Source: Nitrospinota bacterium (GTDB taxonomy: Bacteria > Nitrospinota_A > UBA7883 > JACRLM01). Taken from it: DNA of 18,007 nt. Under the pieces are notes generated by a model. The model was given only the letters and a program-made list of their open reading frames with translations. It was not told the origin of the DNA and did not search any database. The DNA is taken from the NCBI GenBank assembly GCA_015231995.1, contig JADGAO010000040.1:1-18007 (forward strand), written 5' to 3'. Positions 13,551-18,007 of the stretch are shown piece after piece (position 1 is the first letter of the stretch; each line of letters begins with the position of its first letter). The position numbers and the translations under genes are program-made.

Positions 13551-15433
13551 TGAAAGACCTTCGGCCAAAAGACATCTCGGAGTTGTTTTCCGGCCAGACC
13601 GAAAAAACCACTTTGCGGTTTATAACCTGTGGTAGCGTGGACGATGGGAAATCAACCCTCATCGGGCGACTGCTTCACGAGTCCAAGCAGATATTCGACG
13701 ACCAGATGACGGCGCTGGAGAGTGAATCGCGATTATACGGCACGCAGGGTGAAAAGCTCGATTTCGCCCTGCTGGTTGACGGCCTGCAGGCCGAGCGTGA
13801 GCAGGGCATAACCATTGACGTGGCGTATCGCTTCTTCGCCACGGACAAACGGCGCTTCATCGTGGCCGACACACCGGGCCACGAGCAGTACACGCGGAAC
13901 ATGGCTACCGGAGCCTCGACAGCCGAGCTTGCCGTGCTTTTGGTGGACGCCCGCAAAGGTGTGTTGACGCAGACCCGCCGCCATGCACGCATTGTGGCGA
14001 TGATGGGAATACGGCAGGTTGCCCTCGCGGTGAACAAAATGGATATGGTTAATTTTGACGAAGCTGTGTTCAACCGCATCGTCGAAGATTTCCGCCAGTT
14101 CGCCGTCCCTTTCGAATTCGCCCGTGTGCAATCCATCCCACTTTCCGCGCTGGATGGTGACAATGTCTCCTCACCCGGCAATCGCATGGCTTGGTATGAA
14201 GGCCCTACCCTTCTGGACTACCTCGAAACGGTGGAGACGCATGTCGGTAAAACATCCGCTCCCTTCAGGATGCCGGTTCAGTGGGTCAACCGCCCCAACC
14301 CGGATTTCCGTGGCTTTTGTGGCCGGATCGCGCAGGGAGCCATATGGCCGGGGTCCGCAGTGAAGGTATTGCCATCCGGTGTTCATAGCAAAGTGAAGGA
14401 AATCGTCGCCTGGGAAGGAAACCGGGAACGGGCCGAGACTGGCGAGTCTGTGACCCTGACTCTTGAGGATGAAGTTGGCGTAAGCCGCGGAGATGTCATA
14501 GTTTCTTTGGACGACCCGCCACAGGTGGCCGACCAGTTTGAGGCGACCGTGCTATGGATGTCGGAGCATCCGCTGGTTCCAGGGCGGCTGTACCTGCTCA
14601 AGATACATAACAGGGAAGTTACCGCGTCGGTAACCGAGATTAAATACAAGGTTGACGTGAATAACGGCGCGCATCTGGCCATCAAGACGCTTGCGGCTAA
14701 CGAGATCGCCGTCGTCAACCTCAGCTTCAACCAGCCGGTTGTATTTGAGCCATATTCGGCAAATAGGACACTTGGCGGTTTCATACTGATTGATAAGCTC
14801 AGTTTTGAAACCGTTGGCGCCGGAATGATAATCTTCGCCCTGCGCAGGGCGTCGAACATCCACTGGCAGGCTCTGGAAATCAACAAGGAGACCCGCTCTG
14901 CGCTCAAACGGCAGAAACCATACTGCATCTGGTTTACCGGCCTGTCCGGGTCCGGCAAATCCACGATTGCAAATCTCCTTGAAAAACGCCTGCACGCCGA
15001 TGGGCGGCATACATACATCCTGGACGGCGACAACGTGCGGCATGGGCTTAACAGGGATTTGGGGTTCACCGAGGTTGACAGGGTGGAGAACATACGCAGG
15101 GTGGCCGAAGTGGCCAAGCTTATGGTGGATGCGGGACTGATAACCCTGGTCTCTTTCATCTCTCCATTTACGGATGAGCGGAGAATGGCCCGTGGCTTGT
15201 TCGAGCCGGGGGAATTCATAGAGGTGTTTGTGGACTCGCCGCTGGAAGAGTGCGAGCGGCGCGACACAAAAGGCCTATATGCCAAAGCCAGAAAAGGCGA
15301 ATTGAAAAACTTCACTGGAATAGACAGCGCATATGAAGCTCCCGAAGCCCCGGAGGCGCATTTGCGAACCAAGCACGAATCGCCCGACGTATGCGTCGAG
15401 CGTATTCTCCAACTTATAAAACCATCTGAATGA
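13550..15433 (+). CDS. cysNC: Bifunctional sulfate adenylyltransferase subunit 1 / adenylylsulfate kinase
   Basis: This encodes 627 residues from ATG at 13550, overlapping the cysD stop; a TTG one codon earlier is unnecessary. The CysN GTPase comes first: P-loop Gly-Ser-Val-Asp-Asp-Gly-Lys-Ser-Thr (28-36), Asp-Thr-Pro-Gly-His-Glu-Gln, Asn-Lys-Met-Asp, then EF-Tu-like beta-barrel domains to about residue 435. The APS kinase follows: P-loop Gly-Leu-Ser-Gly-Ser-Gly-Lys-Ser-Thr near 463-471, Asp-Gly-Asp-Asn-Val-Arg-His-Gly-Leu, and Phe-Thr-Gly-Ile-Asp-x-x-Tyr-Glu-Ala-Pro near the end. The fused enzyme uses GTP hydrolysis to drive APS formation and then phosphorylates APS to PAPS. This is the NodQ/CysNC architecture. 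No cysH or sulfite reductase is nearby, so PAPS for the sulfotransferase at 7413-6637 is the probable purpose. Confidence 0.95.
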   Translation: MKDLRPKDISELFSGQTEKTTLRFITCGSVDDGKSTLIGRLLHESKQIFDDQMTALESESRLYGTQGEKLDFALLVDGLQAEREQGITIDVAYRFFATDKRRFIVADTPGHEQYTRNMATGASTAELAVLLVDARKGVLTQTRRHARIVAMMGIRQVALAVNKMDMVNFDEAVFNRIVEDFRQFAVPFEFARVQSIPLSALDGDNVSSPGNRMAWYEGPTLLDYLETVETHVGKTSAPFRMPVQWVNRPNPDFRGFCGRIAQGAIWPGSAVKVLPSGVHSKVKEIVAWEGNRERAETGESVTLTLEDEVGVSRGDVIVSLDDPPQVADQFEATVLWMSEHPLVPGRLYLLKIHNREVTASVTEIKYKVDVNNGAHLAIKTLAANEIAVVNLSFNQPVVFEPYSANRTLGGFILIDKLSFETVGAGMIIFALRRASNIHWQALEINKETRSALKRQKPYCIWFTGLSGSGKSTIANLLEKRLHADGRHTYILDGDNVRHGLNRDLGFTEVDRVENIRRVAEVAKLMVDAGLITLVSFISPFTDERRMARGLFEPGEFIEVFVDSPLEECERRDTKGLYAKARKGELKNFTGIDSAYEAPEAPEAHLRTKHESPDVCVERILQLIKPSE

Positions 15434-15477
15434 CGAAATGAAAATCGGACAAGCCGGAAGCAAATTCGAACTGGATC

Positions 15478-15517
15478 AAACCTCTAACTCGAATAGATGT
15501 GAGCCATCCAGAGGTTT
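15478..15517 (+). promoter_or_regulatory. 8-bp inverted repeat enclosing the wecB ribosome binding site
   Basis: AAACCTCT (15478-15485) is perfectly complementary to AGAGGTTT (15510-15517) across a 24-base loop. The right arm contains AGAGG (15510-15514), which is the only good Shine-Dalgarno candidate for the ATG at 15524 (nine bases away). In mRNA the stem would mask that site. It lacks a G+C-rich stem and a clean T-run, so a terminator for cysNC is less likely. Confidence 0.4.
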
Positions 15518-15523
15518 TAGAAT

Positions 15524-16669
15524 ATGAAGCGAACGATACTTTGCGCGGTGGGCACTCGCCCTGAGGCCATCAAAATGGCTCCGGTCATTTTGGCTCTGAA
15601 GAAAAACGATGATTTCAACGTCCGCGTGATGGCGACGGCGCAACACCGGCAAATGCTCGACCAAGTGATGAAAGTGTTCGGCGTCGAGCCTGATATTGAT
15701 CTGGACATCATGCGGCCAAATCAGGATTTGACGGCTTTGACGGCGCGGCTACTGCTCAACCTCGATGAGGTATTGGTCAAGGAAAAACCGGATGTCGTCC
15801 TCGCCCAGGGCGATACCACAACGGTGATGACTGTCGCGCTGGCCTGTTTCTATCGCCGTATCCCGTTCGGCCATGTGGAAGCCGGGTTGAGAACCTGGGA
15901 CATGGCTAACCCATTCCCGGAGGAGATGAACAGGGTCATCGCCGGACGGCTTGCGAAATGGCACTTTGCGCCCACGGAAGGCTCGCGCCAGAATCTGTTG
16001 CGTGAGGGAGTCTCCTCTGCTGATATTGTGGTTACCGGCAACACTGTGATTGACGCGCTACTTAGCGTAGCGGATCGTGATATGGAACTGCCGGTCGGAC
16101 TAGACCCGGCCAAACGGTTGATATTGGTTACAGCGCACCGAAGGGAAAATTTTGGCGAGCCTTTCGAGCGGGTATGCCGGGCTTTGCTCGCTTTGGTAGA
16201 GCGCAATGCCGATGTTCAGGTTCTATACCCCGTGCATCCCAATCCTAACGTGCGCGATACTGCGTATCGCATTCTGGGAAATCACCCCGGAATAGTGTTA
16301 TGCGAACCGCTGGACTATCTGCCTTTCGTAGCGGCGATGAAGAGGGCGTATATCATTTTGAGCGATTCTGGCGGCGTGCAGGAAGAAGCTCCCGCATTAG
16401 GAAAGCCGGTACTCGTGCTCCGGCATGAGACTGAACGCCCGGAAGCTGTCGCAGAGGGAGTGGTGAAACTGGTGGGAACGGACTATGACACGATCGTTTC
16501 GGAGAGCCAGCGTTTGTTGGATGACGAATCCGCCTACCGTAAGATGGCGCGTGGTGTTTCCCCATACGGGGACGGACATGCGGCGGAACGTATCGTCAAG
16601 ACTCTCAGGGATTATTTTTTGGGGTTTGACAATGAAAAATTTGCTGGGATGGATAATGAGAAATCCTGA
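15524..16669 (+). CDS. wecB: Non-hydrolysing UDP-N-acetylglucosamine 2-epimerase
   Basis: This encodes 381 residues. Family blocks in order are Val-Gly-Thr-Arg-Pro-Glu-Ala-Ile-Lys-Met-Ala-Pro (9-20), Gln-Gly-Asp-Thr-Thr-Thr, Gly-His-Val-Glu-Ala-Gly-Leu-Arg-Thr, Pro-Phe-Pro-Glu-Glu-x-Asn-Arg, His-Arg-Arg-Glu-Asn-Phe-Gly and Asp-Ser-Gly-Gly-Val-Gln-Glu-Glu-Ala-Pro. It interconverts UDP-GlcNAc and UDP-ManNAc in the cytoplasm. The Gly-Thr-Arg-Pro-Glu start is that of WecB. The diacetamido-glucuronate epimerases (WbpI type), as I recall, start Gly-Ala-Arg-Pro-Gln, so I favour UDP-GlcNAc as substrate. It follows cysNC by 90 bases. Its last codons overlap the start of the next gene, and the tail beyond Leu-Arg-Asp-Tyr-Phe is not conserved in the family. 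Confidence 0.93.
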   Translation: MKRTILCAVGTRPEAIKMAPVILALKKNDDFNVRVMATAQHRQMLDQVMKVFGVEPDIDLDIMRPNQDLTALTARLLLNLDEVLVKEKPDVVLAQGDTTTVMTVALACFYRRIPFGHVEAGLRTWDMANPFPEEMNRVIAGRLAKWHFAPTEGSRQNLLREGVSSADIVVTGNTVIDALLSVADRDMELPVGLDPAKRLILVTAHRRENFGEPFERVCRALLALVERNADVQVLYPVHPNPNVRDTAYRILGNHPGIVLCEPLDYLPFVAAMKRAYIILSDSGGVQEEAPALGKPVLVLRHETERPEAVAEGVVKLVGTDYDTIVSESQRLLDDESAYRKMARGVSPYGDGHAAERIVKTLRDYFLGFDNEKFAGMDNEKS

Positions 16670-17597
16670 TTTGACAGATGTGGAAATCGAGTCGGCCCTG
16701 CCTGTAATGCGAAAGCTGGTATGGGCGGACAGGGAGCAAAGGGGGAAACTTCAGGAACTCGGTTTGAATGTAACACCTGTAAATTTTTATTCGAACATCC
16801 CCTCTATTTCTGAGGTGATGAGTTCGTATGAATATACCGATGCTTCTATCCCGTATTTAAATGAAACTATCTTTAATAAGGAGGCTCTCCGCGAAGAGCT
16901 TTCCAGGCTCATCCCTTTTTCGGAGGATTTCACTCCCCCCGAAAATGGGAACGAGGAAAATTGCGACCGTTTTTTCTGGAAAAACAGCCAGTTTACTTAT
17001 AGCGATGCGATGTCATACTACGCATATATCAGGCGTATCAAACCAAAAACAGTGGTTGAAATCGGTAGTGGTTTTTCATCCCTTGCCGCGCTAGAGGCCC
17101 TCGGCAAAAATGGCGTGGGTAAATTGAAATGCATAGAGCCATTCCCACGGCCATTTATCACAAAGCTCGGAAGCTCCGGCACGATTGACCTGCATAAAAC
17201 TCCCGCGCAAGGGATAACTCCGGAAACTCTGAACTCCATGCTGGCAGATGGCGATATCCTTTTTATTGACTCGACCCACACAGTTAAAAGTGGTAGCGAC
17301 TGCCTACATATCTACCTTCGTTTACTTCCGCACATCAATAAAAAGATATTTGTACATGTGCATGATTTTTTTTTGCCTTTTGGAATACCCAAAGATTGGC
17401 TCCTGGATTTGCACATTTACTGGACGGAACAGTACCTACTCCTAGCATGGATGCTTGACAATCCGCGTGTGTCAGTTTTATTCGGAAGCGCGTATCACCA
17501 GCATTTCAATGCTGATCTTCTGGATTCTTTTATGCGTGGCCGAAATATCAGCGGGGGAAGCAGTTTCTGGCTTGAATATGATGGCCGGCGCGGATAG
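16632..17597 (+). CDS. Class I SAM-dependent methyltransferase (Methyltransf_24-like)
   Basis: This encodes 321 residues from ATG at 16632, overlapping wecB by 38 bases. An in-frame ATG at 16656 with GGGATGG upstream would reduce the overlap to 14 bases and is about equally plausible. The open frame back to 16485 lies in wecB coding sequence and is not used. Motif I is Val-Val-Glu-Ile-Gly-Ser-Gly-Phe-Ser-Ser (141-150), followed by Cys-Ile-Glu-Pro-Phe-Pro-Arg-Pro and Ile-Leu-Phe-Ile-Asp-Ser-Thr-His-Thr-Val-Lys-Ser-Gly-Ser-Asp, which resembles the acidic motif of the Methyltransf_24 group. The N-terminal ~130 residues are unrecognised. It probably methylates a sugar or another glycan substituent. 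The target is unknown. The base composition is slightly more AT-rich than wecB. Confidence 0.82.
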   Translation: MKNLLGWIMRNPDLTDVEIESALPVMRKLVWADREQRGKLQELGLNVTPVNFYSNIPSISEVMSSYEYTDASIPYLNETIFNKEALREELSRLIPFSEDFTPPENGNEENCDRFFWKNSQFTYSDAMSYYAYIRRIKPKTVVEIGSGFSSLAALEALGKNGVGKLKCIEPFPRPFITKLGSSGTIDLHKTPAQGITPETLNSMLADGDILFIDSTHTVKSGSDCLHIYLRLLPHINKKIFVHVHDFFLPFGIPKDWLLDLHIYWTEQYLLLAWMLDNPRVSVLFGSAYHQHFNADLLDSFMRGRNISGGSSFWLEYDGRRG

Positions 17598-17609
17598 AAA
17601 CTGACTGAC

Positions 17610-17955
17610 ATGCGCCACCGCATCCTGTACATTATGAATGTTGATTGGGACTGGGTGAAGCAAAGGCCCCATTTCATCGCCGAACATCTCTCCCGTTTAA
17701 ACGATGTTATGGTCATTTACCCATACGACCTTTACCTGCACGGACGCAAACGTGGTTATCTTCCGAAGAATGAACGCTCTAAAGTCAGGTTGTATCCGTT
17801 TTTGCGTCTTCCTTTCGGCAGATGGTCGTCGCTTATCCGCAAAATAAATGTGTTCGCATTGCGGACGCTGGCGAAATTATTGCTCAACCGGCTACGCCCG
17901 GATATAGTGTGGATTTCATCGCCGCAATTGTTCGAGTATCTTCCCAAAAATCTTC
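17610..17955 (+). CDS. Glycosyltransferase, N-terminal fragment (interrupted near the window end)
   Basis: ATG at 17610, 12 bases after the methyltransferase stop, opens a frame reading Ile-Leu-Tyr-Ile-Met-Asn-Val-Asp-Trp-Asp-Trp-Val-Lys-Gln-Arg-Pro-His-Phe-Ile-Ala-Glu-His-Leu. This is the typical beginning of a family of GT4-like glycosyltransferases of capsule clusters, where the protein starts with a Rossmann-like GT-B half. Pro-Asp-Ile-Val-Trp-Ile-Ser-Ser-Pro-Gln-Leu-Phe-Glu-Tyr-Leu-Pro follows near residues 94-110. Past about 17955 the frame stays open, but the residues no longer look like the family, because the DNA there encodes part of ribosomal protein bL35 in another frame. About 115 residues are therefore genuine and the rest of the gene is missing. 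Confidence 0.75.
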
Positions 17956-18007
17956 CTTCGCCACATCCTGACGAAGAAGTCCTCCAAGGGCAAGCGCAAG
18001 CTTCGCC
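17956..18007 (+). pseudogene. rpmI: Fragment of ribosomal protein bL35 (probable assembly chimera at contig end)
   Basis: The frame starting at 17956 reads Leu-Arg-His-Ile-Leu-Thr-Lys-Lys-Ser-Ser-Lys-Gly-Lys-Arg-Lys-Leu-Arg to the window end. This is the highly conserved central segment of bL35 (E. coli: Leu-Arg-His-Ile-Leu-Thr-Lys-Lys-Ala-Thr-Lys-Arg-Lys-Arg). It is out of frame with the glycosyltransferase upstream and has no start or N-terminal half. Nearly every codon ends in G or C, unlike the preceding gene. rpmI normally lies between infC and rplT, not in a glycan locus. Confidence 0.8.

Noticed and set aside
14383..15372. Long minus-strand open frame (329 codons) opposite cysNC
   Set aside because: It is antisense to unmistakable CysN/APS kinase coding sequence, and its serine/arginine-rich translation has no recognisable motif.
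16485..16631. Upstream extension of the second methyltransferase
   Set aside because: The residues are the out-of-frame reading of wecB, with no family resemblance; closer ATG starts exist at 16632 and 16656.
15524..16669. WbpI-type UDP-2,3-diacetamidoglucuronate 2-epimerase
   Set aside because: It would neatly complete the WbpB/E/D set, but the N-terminal Gly-Thr-Arg-Pro-Glu-Ala-Ile-Lys block is that of WecB rather than the Gly-Ala-Arg-Pro-Gln form I associate with WbpI.
1..18007. CRISPR arrays, tRNA or rRNA genes
   Set aside because: No regularly spaced direct repeats, cloverleaf-like segments or conserved rRNA stretches were noticed on either strand.

Overview
The window reads as one end of a Gram-negative surface-glycan locus next to a patch of worn accessory DNA. 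There is no rRNA, tRNA or other taxonomic marker from the host itself. A proteobacterium-like or related Gram-negative lineage is suggested only by gene content: Rhs and EcoRII remnants, a fused CysN-CysC, and nucleotide-sugar enzymes of O-antigen/capsule type. The two ends behave like the ends of an assembled metagenomic contig: the left end cuts a transposase, and the last ~50 bases do not belong to the gene they interrupt.

Region 1 (1-1928) is a graveyard of mobile and conflict genes. It holds the 3' end of an IS630-family transposase, then the C-terminal piece of a protein with a YkuD/L,D-transpeptidase-like His...Gly-Cys motif cut by that element. Next is an AT-rich gene for a secreted, cysteine-containing protein placed where an immunity gene would be. 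An Rhs/YD-repeat core fragment follows, joined out of frame to the C-terminal catalytic half of an EcoRII-type restriction enzyme. I read the first two as a possible broken Rhs toxin/immunity cassette.

Region 2 (2159-5638, + strand) encodes a B12-binding-type radical SAM protein, a polysaccharide deacetylase-like protein and a class I methyltransferase. The last two overlap by 4 bases.

Region 3 (12363-5667, - strand) is a very tightly packed seven-gene operon: Gfo/Idh/MocA dehydrogenase, hexapeptide N-acetyltransferase, DegT aminotransferase, extended SDR, second DegT aminotransferase, sulfotransferase, and a membrane-anchored family 2 glycosyltransferase. The first three resemble the dehydrogenase/aminotransferase/acetyltransferase steps that make 3-acetamido (2,3-diacetamido) sugar nucleotides (WbpB/E/D-like logic). 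The SDR plus second DegT could make a 4-aminosugar. A sigma70-like promoter precedes the operon at 12457-12429.

Region 4 (12660-17955, + strand, divergent) carries cysD and a fused cysN-cysC, which make APS and then PAPS. It continues with a WecB-type UDP-GlcNAc 2-epimerase, a second methyltransferase and the N-terminus of a glycosyltransferase. PAPS is the sulfotransferase co-substrate, so regions 3 and 4 together suggest a sulfated, aminosugar-rich surface polysaccharide, analogous to the NodPQ/NodH arrangement. No flippase, polymerase or initiating transferase is visible, so the locus is incomplete.

The final 52 bases (17956-18007) encode a ribosomal protein bL35 signature in another frame from the glycosyltransferase. 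This is most simply an assembly chimera at the contig end.
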